DNA of 9,488 bases from Alphaproteobacteria bacterium. GTDB taxonomy: Bacteria; Pseudomonadota; Alphaproteobacteria; ATCC43930; CGMCC-115725. A program made the translations under genes and the position numbers. Of this stretch, positions 5,507-9,488 are shown piece by piece. Location: contig JAGWIH010000070.1 of the NCBI GenBank assembly GCA_028866355.1, positions 1 through 9,488 of the forward strand, read 5' to 3'. Every line of letters begins with the position of its first letter. Position 1 is the first letter of the stretch. The notes beneath the pieces are model-generated. The model saw only the letters and a list, made by a program, of their open reading frames with translations. It was not told where the DNA came from and did no database searches.

Positions 5507-6358
5507 TCATTTCGGCGGCAGGGCAAAACCGGGCGGAAAGGTGCTGGCGGGAGATGGTGACCCCTCATCCAGATTGGCGCCAGAAGTCCCCCTCACCCTG
5601 CCCTCTCCCCCTAAAGGGGGCGAGGGAGAAGAAAAAGAAGGCCCGCTCCCCGAAGACGGGGGCGAGGGAGAAAAAGAGGATGGGGGCGAGGGGCGAAAAG
5701 ATGACGGGGGCGAGGGAGAAAAAGAGGATGGGGGCGAGGGTGGACAAGAAGACGGGAGCGAGGGGCAATAAAGCGGCGCGCCGGCGTTCATGCTGTCGGC
5801 GCTGGTGTCGGACGGGCGCTTCAGGCGCGCGAGGCGTTCGAGGAGAATCGTGCGCGCGTCGCGGTTGTCACGCTGGCGCGCCTGAAGATCAATGACCGGC
5901 GGCTGCTTGTCGAACAGGCCCAGATGGCGGGCGATGGCTTCGAGCGCCTGGGTCTTGTTGTGCAATTTGACGCGCGCGCCCTTGCCCATGCGGCGCGGCG
6001 CGATTTCGGCGATGGCGGCGCGGTGATGCGGCGAGATTTCGGCCTTGGGGCGGAGCGTGATGTCTTCGCCGCTGGTCCAATCGAGCACTTCGCCGATATC
6101 GGATAAGGCGACGCGCAGAAGCTCCATCAGCACACGCTCGCGCTCGACCTGGGCGCGGCGCGCCTCGCTCGAGCGGCCGATGCGGATCGCCGTGGCGACA
6201 TGGGGCATCCGCCGGAGCCGCCACGCGGCGCTGCCGGCGTTGCCGGCCGAATAGCCGGCGCGGATGGCCGCCTGGCGGCCGACGCCGCAGATCAGATATT
6301 GCTCGACGAATTTCTGCTGCCGCGGACTGAGCGGCCGTTTGCGCTTGTAGAAGGTCAT
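5507..6358 (-). CDS. Phage terminase small-subunit-like protein with repeat-encoded C-terminal tail
   Basis: 283 residues. The N-terminal part looks like Terminase_2: LSPRQQKFVEQYL at 10-22, then RQAAIRAGYSAGNAGSAAWRL at 28-48 and the usual VATAI repeat-helix. Such subunits bind phage DNA at the packaging site. A mid region resembling the terminase oligomerisation part reaches about residue 180 (ILLERLARLK). Beyond that the chain is Pro/Ser-rich: residues 197-235 are an 8-residue repeat of the SPSPPSSF kind encoded by a 24-bp tandem repeat. The rest of the tail reads through a REP-like copy. The start is supported by AACGGAG before the ATG. No large terminase or other phage gene adjoins it; hicA ends 50 bp upstream on the same strand. 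It is probably a stranded phage gene whose end was replaced by repeats. Confidence 0.7.
   Translation of the reverse strand: MTFYKRKRPLSPRQQKFVEQYLICGVGRQAAIRAGYSAGNAGSAAWRLRRMPHVATAIRIGRSSEARRAQVERERVLMELLRVALSDIGEVLDWTSGEDITLRPKAEISPHHRAAIAEIAPRRMGKGARVKLHNKTQALEAIARHLGLFDKQPPVIDLQARQRDNRDARTILLERLARLKRPSDTSADSMNAGAPLYCPSLPSSCPPSPPSSFSPSPPSSFRPSPPSSFSPSPPSSGSGPSFSSPSPPLGGEGRVRGTSGANLDEGSPSPASTFPPGFALPPK
5588..5636. repeat. REP-like palindromic repeat, copy 7 (inside a coding tail)
   Basis: CCCCCTCACCCTGCC leader, then CCCTCTCCCCC (5601-5611) paired with GGGGGCGAGGG (5616-5626). It lies within the reading frame of the terminase-like gene. A partial copy (GCTCCCCGAAGACGGGGGCGA) follows at 5645-5665 and merges into the tandem repeat. 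Confidence 0.8.
5655..5768. repeat. 24-bp tandem repeat, about 4.7 units, in frame
   Basis: Units start at 5655, 5679, 5703, 5727 and 5751, each opening GACGGGGGCGAGGG or GATGGGGGCGAGGG. Units 1 and 3 are identical. Units 2 and 4 share GATGGGGGCGAGGG, giving a 48-bp higher-order period. The fifth unit is degenerate and incomplete. As 24 is a multiple of 3, copy number can change without breaking the minus-strand frame, which reads as an octapeptide of Pro and Ser. The unit resembles the right arm of REP-like copy 1. Confidence 0.9.
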
Positions 6359-6408
6359 GGGACTCCGTTGGTTGCGTTGCGGTGTGCCTTCGCGCCTGCT
6401 GCGCGCGG

Positions 6409-6621
6409 CTATAAATCTTCGGGACGCAGGCCGGTGTGCTTGGCGAGACGCGCCAACATCCGCGGTCCGAGTTCATTGCCATCGTGGAAGGCAAACACGA
6501 CGTCTTGCCAACCGGGCCGCGACAGGACGCGATGCGAACCGCTTTGCCGCTTGAGCGTCCAGCCGATGCGGTGAAGCGCCCGCAGAACCTGACCCGCTTT
6601 CGCGGCCGGCCAGACGCTCAC
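6409..6621 (-). CDS. hicA: HicA-family mRNA interferase toxin
   Basis: 70-residue double-stranded-RNA-binding-fold toxin that would cleave mRNA. The family core is visible: LRALHRIGWTLKRQSGSHRV, with the GSH motif and probable catalytic His30, then a strand region (DVVFAFHDGNE) and the C-terminal helix LGPRMLARLAKHTGL. The start is GTG at 6621, overlapping the stop of hicB by 4 bp (GTGA), a sign of translational coupling. The order antitoxin-then-toxin (hicBA) is the reverse of the second hic pair nearby. It lacks the PHPKKEL segment typical of classic HicA and so belongs to a more divergent branch. The terminase-like gene starts 50 bp downstream and may share the transcript. Confidence 0.85.
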   Translation of the reverse strand: MSVWPAAKAGQVLRALHRIGWTLKRQSGSHRVLSRPGWQDVVFAFHDGNELGPRMLARLAKHTGLRPEDL

Positions 6622-6827
6622 GCCGGCGCGAACAGATCGCGCGCTTCGGCCGGAAGTTTCTCGCCGTGCTCGATACGATCCGCGATCACGCGCAGCGCAA
6701 GAGCCGTCGCCCTGGTACGGGCTTCGGCCTCCGTTTGGCCGTAGGCGACAACGCCCGGCAACGCCGGCACCTCGCCAATCCAGCGGCCGTCCGCTTCGCG
6801 TTCGATCTCGATTCTGAGCATGGTCAT
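6618..6827 (-). CDS. hicB: HicB-family antitoxin, short form
   Basis: 69 residues. It matches the N-terminal partial RNase-H-like domain of HicB: LRIEIEREADGRWIGEVPALPGVVAYG then TEAEARTRATALALRVIADRI. The G-x-W-x-x-E-V-P-x-L-P-G core is the family hallmark. No DNA-binding domain (ribbon-helix-helix or helix-turn-helix) follows, unlike the long HicB at 7191, so self-regulation would need another repressor. The start is uncertain: ATG at 6827 is chosen, TTG at 6830 and ATG at 6821 being alternatives, all with weak ribosome binding sites. It overlaps hicA by 4 bp. The upstream region holds a LexA-type box. Confidence 0.8.
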   Translation of the reverse strand: MTMLRIEIEREADGRWIGEVPALPGVVAYGQTEAEARTRATALALRVIADRIEHGEKLPAEARDLFAPA

Positions 6828-6900
6828 CAACTTACAGTGCCCAAGCTTATCACGATATGAGCGCTCTCCTTCTGCCCGCGCCTATGCCGCCCTTGCCGAT

Positions 6901-6915
6901 GTTCACTATTTGTTC
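6901..6915. promoter_or_regulatory. Alphaproteobacterial LexA (SOS) box, GTTC-N7-GTTC
   Basis: The sequence is GTTCACTATTTGTTC, an exact direct repeat GTTC-N7-GTTC. This is the LexA-binding motif described for alphaproteobacteria such as Rhodobacter and Rhizobium. It lies 74 bp upstream of hicB on the minus strand and 80 bp upstream of hicA on the plus strand. No lexA, recA or imuA gene is present nearby. Confidence 0.55.
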
Positions 6916-6937
6916 CATACTTCGGATGGAAAGTCAA
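6908..6937 (-). promoter_or_regulatory. Possible minus-strand promoter overlapping the LexA box
   Basis: TTGACT (6937-6932) would be a five-of-six -35 element. The -10 at 17-18 bp is poor (AACAAA or ACAAAT) and overlaps the LexA box. A transcript from here would read into hicBA and possibly the terminase-like gene. An AGAAGGAGAG sequence (6873-6864) on the same strand resembles a ribosome binding site without a good start codon. Confidence 0.3.
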
Positions 6938-6978
6938 GGGAAATCAACCACCCATGCCAAAGCTCGCCTTGCAACTCG

Positions 6979-6995
6979 TGTGTATGATATACACA
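6979..6995. promoter_or_regulatory. Operator palindrome TGTGTAT-GAT-ATACACA of hicAB
   Basis: Perfect 7-bp inverted repeat with a 3-bp spacer, ending at the first base of the hicA start codon. It contains TATGAT (6983-6988), usable as a -10 element, which would place transcription start at or next to the ATG. The ribbon-helix-helix tail of the HicB encoded downstream is the likely binder, giving autorepression. Confidence 0.6.
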
Positions 6996-7186
6996 TGAAT
7001 AGCCGCGATGTGATCCGCGCGATCGAGGCGGATGGCTGGCGGCTGATCCGGGTGCGCGGGAGCCACAACCAATATCGCCACGCGGCTAAACCCGGCCTCG
7101 TGACGGTTCCGCATCCGAAGAAGGAGCTGCCCAAAGGCACGTTGCGCGGCATCGAGCGGCAAGCGGGCATTCGGCTGAACAGGTGA
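6995..7186 (+). CDS. hicA: HicA mRNA interferase toxin
   Basis: 63 residues, the standard HicA layout: MNSRDVIRAIEADGW, then LIRVRGSHNQY with catalytic His24, then a strand with VTVPHPKKELPKGTLRGI and the final helix ERQAGI. It cleaves mRNA when free of HicB. The start at 6995 matches the usual family N-terminus. A longer reading from 6857 would cross the LexA box and operator and adds unrelated sequence. No ribosome binding site precedes the ATG, and the probable -10 lies only about 7 bp upstream, so the mRNA may be leaderless. hicB follows after 4 bp. Confidence 0.93.
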   Translation: MNSRDVIRAIEADGWRLIRVRGSHNQYRHAAKPGLVTVPHPKKELPKGTLRGIERQAGIRLNR

Positions 7187-7190
7187 AAGC

Positions 7191-7580
7191 ATGCGGCACT
7201 ATATCGGCCTGATCCATAAGGAAGCGGACAGCGACTTCGGCATCTCGTTTCCGGATTTTCCCGGCTGCGTCTCCGCCGGCAGCACGCTCGACGAAGCGCT
7301 CGCCATGGGCCGCGAGGCGCTCGCAGGCCACATCGAGGCGATGGCCGAGGCCGACGAACCGATTCCAGAACCGTCCGACGTCGATGCGGTGATGGAGGAT
7401 CCTGAGAACCGCGACGGCGTGGTCGTGCTCGTGCCGGCGCCGGACCTCAGCGGAAAAGCAGTGCGCGTGAACGTGACGCTGCCCGAAGGATTGCTCCAGC
7501 GGATCGACGAAGCGGCGCCGAACCGTTCGCGCTTCCTTGCCGAGGCGGCGGAGAAATTGTTGGAGCGGAAGCGAGCTTAG
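7191..7580 (+). CDS. hicB: HicB antitoxin with C-terminal ribbon-helix-helix domain
   Basis: 129 residues. Residues 1-75 are the HicB partial RNase-H-like domain (YIGLIHKEADSDFGISFPDF, then PGCVSAGSTLDEALAMGREAL and GHIEAMAEADEPIPEPS), which neutralises HicA. Residues about 90-126 form a ribbon-helix-helix DNA-binding domain (VRVNVTLPEGLLQRIDEAAP followed by NRSRFLAEAAEKLL). Length and layout are normal for the long type. It starts 4 bp after the hicA stop and is clearly co-transcribed. The DNA-binding tail predicts repression at the palindrome 6979-6995. Confidence 0.95.
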   Translation: MRHYIGLIHKEADSDFGISFPDFPGCVSAGSTLDEALAMGREALAGHIEAMAEADEPIPEPSDVDAVMEDPENRDGVVVLVPAPDLSGKAVRVNVTLPEGLLQRIDEAAPNRSRFLAEAAEKLLERKRA

Positions 7581-7610
7581 CCAGCGGCGGTGCGCCGTTC
7601 CCTATCGACA

Positions 7611-7639
7611 TTGACAACAGCCAGCCACAGCTGTATATA
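7611..7639 (+). promoter_or_regulatory. Sigma70-type promoter of brnTA
   Basis: Perfect -35 TTGACA (7611-7616), 17-bp spacer, -10 TATATA (7634-7639). Transcription would start near 7646, leaving a leader of about 90 bases before brnT. A small hairpin GGACGC-CCGAT-GCGTCC (7663-7679) lies in that leader. Confidence 0.65.
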
Positions 7640-7653
7640 CGATCATGTATACA
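7632..7653. promoter_or_regulatory. Palindromic operator over the brnTA promoter
   Basis: Arms TGTATA (7632-7637) and TATACA (7648-7653) lie 10 bp apart. Each half is itself palindromic: GTATATAC at 7633-7640 and TGTATACA at 7646-7653. It covers the -10 and start region, as expected for autorepression by the BrnA ribbon-helix-helix antitoxin. The TGTATA core resembles the hicAB operator. Confidence 0.5.
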
Positions 7654-7737
7654 TCCATAACCGGACGCCCGATGCGTCCCGTCGGTATTCAGGCAGGGGT
7701 CGAACATGAAACCAATGCTTAGTCCGGAGGTCCGGAA

Positions 7738-8034
7738 ATGGATTTCGAATGGGACCGCAAGAAAAACGCGCGCAATATCGCCGAGCGTGGAATCGACTTC
7801 ATTTGGGCGGCGGGAATTTTTTTAGGACCGATTATCGAGAGCGTAGATGCGCGGCGGGACTATGGCGAGGTCCGATGGATCGCGATCGGCACAGCAGACG
7901 ATATCGAGCTCGTCGTGGTCTACACCTGGCGAGGAACCCGGCGGCGCATCATTTCCGCGAGGAAGGCCCATGACAGCGAGAGGAAGAGATACCGTGCGGT
8001 ATTCCCCGACCGCGGCAAAAGCCCGCCGGGGTAG
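7738..8034 (+). CDS. brnT: BrnT toxin (RelE-like ribonuclease fold)
   Basis: 98 residues of the BrnT family, a ribonuclease toxin with a RelE-like fold first characterised in Brucella. The family signatures are present in order: FEWDRKKNARNIAERGIDF at 3-21, AAGIFLGP at 24-31, VRWIAIGTADDIELVVVYTW around 45-64 and RRIISARKAHDSERKRY at 69-85. Length is normal. A good ribosome binding site (GGAGG at 7726-7730, 7 bases before the ATG) supports the start; it sits between two copies of the palindrome TCCGGA, which might hide it in RNA. The end overlaps the antitoxin gene by 65 bp. A strong promoter with palindromes lies about 100 bp upstream. Confidence 0.92.
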   Translation: MDFEWDRKKNARNIAERGIDFIWAAGIFLGPIIESVDARRDYGEVRWIAIGTADDIELVVVYTWRGTRRRIISARKAHDSERKRYRAVFPDRGKSPPG

Positions 8035-8305
8035 GACCGATTTGAAGCGGGTTCGCGCGACGACGGACGCGGCGATCAAGGCGGGTGCGGCGCGCGACGC
8101 GGATGTTGCGCCGCTACTCGACGACGAATGGTTCGCCAAGGCGCAGGCCGTTCAGCCCGTGTCCAAGGTTGCCATCAGCATCCGGGTCGATCGGGACGTT
8201 TTGAAGTTTTTCCGCCGGATCGGCACCGGCTATCAGACGCGCATGAACGCCGTGCTACGTGCGTTCATGGATCGGGCGAAGGCCGAAAGTCGCGACGCGC
8301 GGTGA
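7970..8305 (+). CDS. brnA: BrnA antitoxin, ribbon-helix-helix
   Basis: 111 residues. The C-terminal half is the BrnA_antitoxin domain: VAISIRVDRDVLKFFRRIGT followed by GYQTRMNAVLRAFM at about 67-100, a ribbon-helix-helix that binds DNA and pairs with BrnT. Residues 47-60 (APLLDDEWFAKAQA) fit the toxin-contacting linker usual before it. The basic N-terminus (1-30) is longer than I expect. The start at 7970 has a strong ribosome binding site (GAGGAAGG 3-4 bases upstream) and lies inside brnT, a 65-bp overlap. The coding end is followed immediately, in the same frame, by a higB remnant. Confidence 0.93.
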   Translation: MTARGRDTVRYSPTAAKARRGRTDLKRVRATTDAAIKAGAARDADVAPLLDDEWFAKAQAVQPVSKVAISIRVDRDVLKFFRRIGTGYQTRMNAVLRAFMDRAKAESRDAR

Positions 8306-8410
8306 CCGCGAGACGGCCGCTACGCGATTTCGGTCAATGGGCCGTGGCGGATTACCTTCGCGTGGGTCACGCCGGATGCGTTCCTGGTCGATCTGGAGCA
8401 ATATCACTGA
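8306..8410 (+). pseudogene. higB: HigB toxin fragment, 5'-truncated
   Basis: The frame directly after the brnA stop reads DGRYAISVNGPWRITFAWVT followed by PDAFLVDLEQYH and a stop. This matches the last third of HigB (RelE-superfamily host-inhibition toxin): G-x-Y-x-I-x-V/I-N-x-x-W-R-I-x-F-x-W and the terminal x-D-Y-H. The N-terminal two thirds, including the start, are absent and no usable start codon exists in the fragment. The break lies at or within a few bases of the brnA stop codon, suggesting that brnTA replaced the front of higB. The intact higA follows after 73 bp. The fragment should not make a toxin. Confidence 0.72.
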
Positions 8411-8483
8411 GGCCGGCACGGAGAACAGAGCGGCGAATCCGCCGGCCAGGCGCGGCCGGTAACGTAAGAGGAGAAGATCGGAG

Positions 8484-8795
8484 ATGGCTGAGTATAAGGT
8501 CAGGTTGCCGCTCAAGCGACCGCCGACGCATCCAGGCGCGTTGATGCGAGAGATTCTCGAGGAGCACGTCAAGGTGCCGATCGCCGAGGCAGCGCGGCGT
8601 ATGAAGGTGTCGCGGCAATCGCTCTATGCCGTGCTGAACGGCGCCAGCGCCGTGACGGCCGATATGGCGGTGCGGTTTGCCAAGCTGACCGGCGGCACGC
8701 CCGAACTTTTCGTCCAGATGCAGGCGAACTACGACCTCTGGCACGCTCAGGCGCGGCTCAAGGTTACGCTCGCGCGGATCAAGCCGGCGGCCTGA
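8484..8795 (+). CDS. higA: HigA antitoxin (XRE family)
   Basis: 103 residues. HTH_XRE fold of the HigA/VapI type: HPGALMREILEEHVKVPIAE then AARRMKVSRQSLYAVLNGAS and TADMAVRFAKLTGGTPELFV then QMQANYDLWHAQ. HigA binds HigB and represses its own operon. Its toxin partner upstream is only a fragment, so this is an orphan antitoxin, possibly kept for anti-addiction or as a regulator. A purine-rich GAGGAG lies about 10 bases before the ATG, with GGAG directly against it. Length is normal. No intact toxin gene follows. Confidence 0.9.
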   Translation: MAEYKVRLPLKRPPTHPGALMREILEEHVKVPIAEAARRMKVSRQSLYAVLNGASAVTADMAVRFAKLTGGTPELFVQMQANYDLWHAQARLKVTLARIKPAA

Positions 8796-8809
8796 TTGCC
8801 AGGTGCCAA

Positions 8810-9238
8810 GTGCGGACCAGCCGCTCGGCCCTCGACCGCCTGCTCGATCCACGCAATGCGAGCGTGACGCTCGCCACCATGGGCCGCGCGGCGGCGGCGC
8901 TCGGCAAGCGGCTTTCGATCGGCCTCACGGATGCGCGGCGAAAGGCACGCGACCCCTATCACCACGCCGCCCGGCGCGATCCGCTCGATGCCGCCGCGTG
9001 GCCGCTGGCCTTGAGCGCCAACAGACTGGCGGCGGCGCTGCACGTGCCGGCAAACCGGATCAGCGCCATCGTCAACGGCACGCGCGGCATCACCGCCGAC
9101 ACGGCGATGCGCCTCGGCCGCACTTTCAACACGACGGCGGAATTCTGGCTCAACCTCCAGACGACGCACGACTTGACCAGGGCGCAGGCGGAAGTGGGCG
9201 CCGAGATCGAGCGCCGCGTGCGGCCGCGAGCGGCGTAG
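8810..9238 (+). CDS. Chimeric XRE-family antitoxin-like protein
   Basis: 142 residues joined from two unrelated-looking antitoxin pieces. Residues 1-40 (TSRSALDRLLDPRNASVTLA, then TMGRAAAALGKRLSIGL) are the second half of the helix-turn-helix domain found in XRE antitoxins paired with RelE/gp49-type toxins; the first helices are missing. Residues about 60-130 (LALSANRLAAALHVPANRIS followed by AIVNGTRGITADTAMRLGR and TTAEFWLNLQTTHDL) are a HigA domain lacking its usual HPGEIL start. The GTG at 8810 is chosen for an AGG 7 bases upstream; an in-frame ATG at 8879 is an alternative. No toxin gene precedes it. It begins 14 bp after higA and ends 2 bp before the next hicB, suggesting one transcript. 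Confidence 0.6.
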   Translation: MRTSRSALDRLLDPRNASVTLATMGRAAAALGKRLSIGLTDARRKARDPYHHAARRDPLDAAAWPLALSANRLAAALHVPANRISAIVNGTRGITADTAMRLGRTFNTTAEFWLNLQTTHDLTRAQAEVGAEIERRVRPRAA

Positions 9239-9240
9239 CC

Positions 9241-9488
9241 ATGGCGATCATCTATTTTCCCGCCATTGTCGAGGCCGGCGACTCTGCCGGTTACAGCGCC
9301 TTCTTTCCCGATCTTCCGGGGCTGGCGAGCGCCAGCGACAGCGTGCAGGAGGCGGCGCGCAACGCGGAGGAAGCGCTGCGCGGCCATCTCGAGCTGATGA
9401 TCGAGGACGGCATGGAAATTCCCGAACCCAGCGCGCTCGACCGGATCGAGCATGATCCCGAGGTGCGCGAGGCGGCCCGCATTCTGGT
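9241..9488 (+). CDS. hicB: HicB-family antitoxin (3' end beyond window)
   Basis: The visible 82 residues form a full HicB N-terminal domain: YFPAIVEAGDSAGYSAFFPD then LPGLASASDSVQEAARNAEE and ALRGHLELMIEDGMEIPEPS. It begins 2 bp after the stop of the chimeric antitoxin gene and was probably translated with it; no ribosome binding site of its own is clear. No hicA lies upstream, so a toxin is either to the right of the window or absent. The layout is close to the HicB at 7191 (the same PEPS stretch after the helix), so a DNA-binding tail is expected beyond the edge. Confidence 0.85.
   Translation, partial: MAIIYFPAIVEAGDSAGYSAFFPDLPGLASASDSVQEAARNAEEALRGHLELMIEDGMEIPEPSALDRIEHDPEVREAARIL

Noticed and set aside
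5655..5768. CRISPR-like array
   Set aside because: Repeats are directly adjacent with no unique spacers, and no cas gene is present.
5440..5895. Plus-strand frames reading the tandem repeat as Glu/Gly/Lys-rich protein
   Set aside because: The composition comes from the repeats; there is no conserved domain, and the minus strand carries a recognisable terminase domain continuous with the repeat.
6819..6853. Eight-codon leader frame (GTG at 6853) ending with a stop overlapping the hicB ATG
   Set aside because: The spacing to the only Shine-Dalgarno-like sequence is about 12 bases and such short frames are common by chance; not strong enough to list as a gene.
6857..6994. N-terminal extension of hicA from an ATG at 6857
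   Set aside because: It adds Pro/Met-rich sequence unlike HicA and would cover the LexA box and the operator; HicA homology begins at 6995.
8411..8447. GGCCGGC...GCCGGCC inverted repeat between the higB fragment and higA as a terminator
   Set aside because: The loop is long, there is no T-run, and GC-rich palindromes are frequent in this DNA.

Overview
The window is GC-rich DNA with alphaproteobacterial features. These are a Phasin_2-type granule protein, a glutathione reductase of the alphaproteobacterial/plant type, a perfect GTTC-N7-GTTC LexA box (the direct-repeat SOS box of Alphaproteobacteria), and many copies of a CCCTC...GAGGG palindromic intergenic repeat common in Rhizobiales/Rhodospirillales-like genomes. 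The species cannot be named from the sequence. No tRNA, rRNA, CRISPR array or intact insertion sequence was seen.

Left part (1-2.5 kb): two minus-strand genes of a nitrate/sulfonate/taurine-type ABC importer, an ATPase followed by a Tat-exported binding protein cut by the window edge. A 466-bp non-coding gap (1316-1781) separates them from a plus-strand phasin gene and a 57-residue small gene. The gap combines an AT-rich stretch with a cluster of DnaA-box sequences, including a perfect head-to-head pair. It is a candidate DnaA-bound region or replication origin.

Middle (2.5-5.5 kb): minus-strand glutathione reductase, a 90-residue two-helix membrane protein and a secreted DUF2141 protein. 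Their spacers are crowded with three kinds of repeat: REP-like CCCTC/GAGGG hairpins, a 69-bp terminal-inverted-repeat element present twice around the DUF2141 gene, and a short ATGCC...GGCAT hairpin.

Right part (5.5-9.5 kb): an accessory region. A phage terminase small-subunit-like gene carries a Pro/Ser-rich C-terminal tail encoded by the REP-like repeats and a 24-bp tandem repeat. Next to it is a dense run of type II toxin-antitoxin genes: hicBA (minus strand), hicAB, brnTA, a 5'-truncated higB with intact higA, a chimeric two-part XRE antitoxin, and a further hicB running off the right edge. The two hic operons are divergent and share an intergenic region holding the LexA box and a palindromic operator. 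A strong promoter overlaps palindromes ahead of brnTA. The region looks like an antitoxin-rich island assembled by repeated insertion and recombination.

The most unusual items are the possible SOS control of hicBA, the truncated and chimeric hig-type genes, the repeat-derived coding tail and the DnaA-box cluster.
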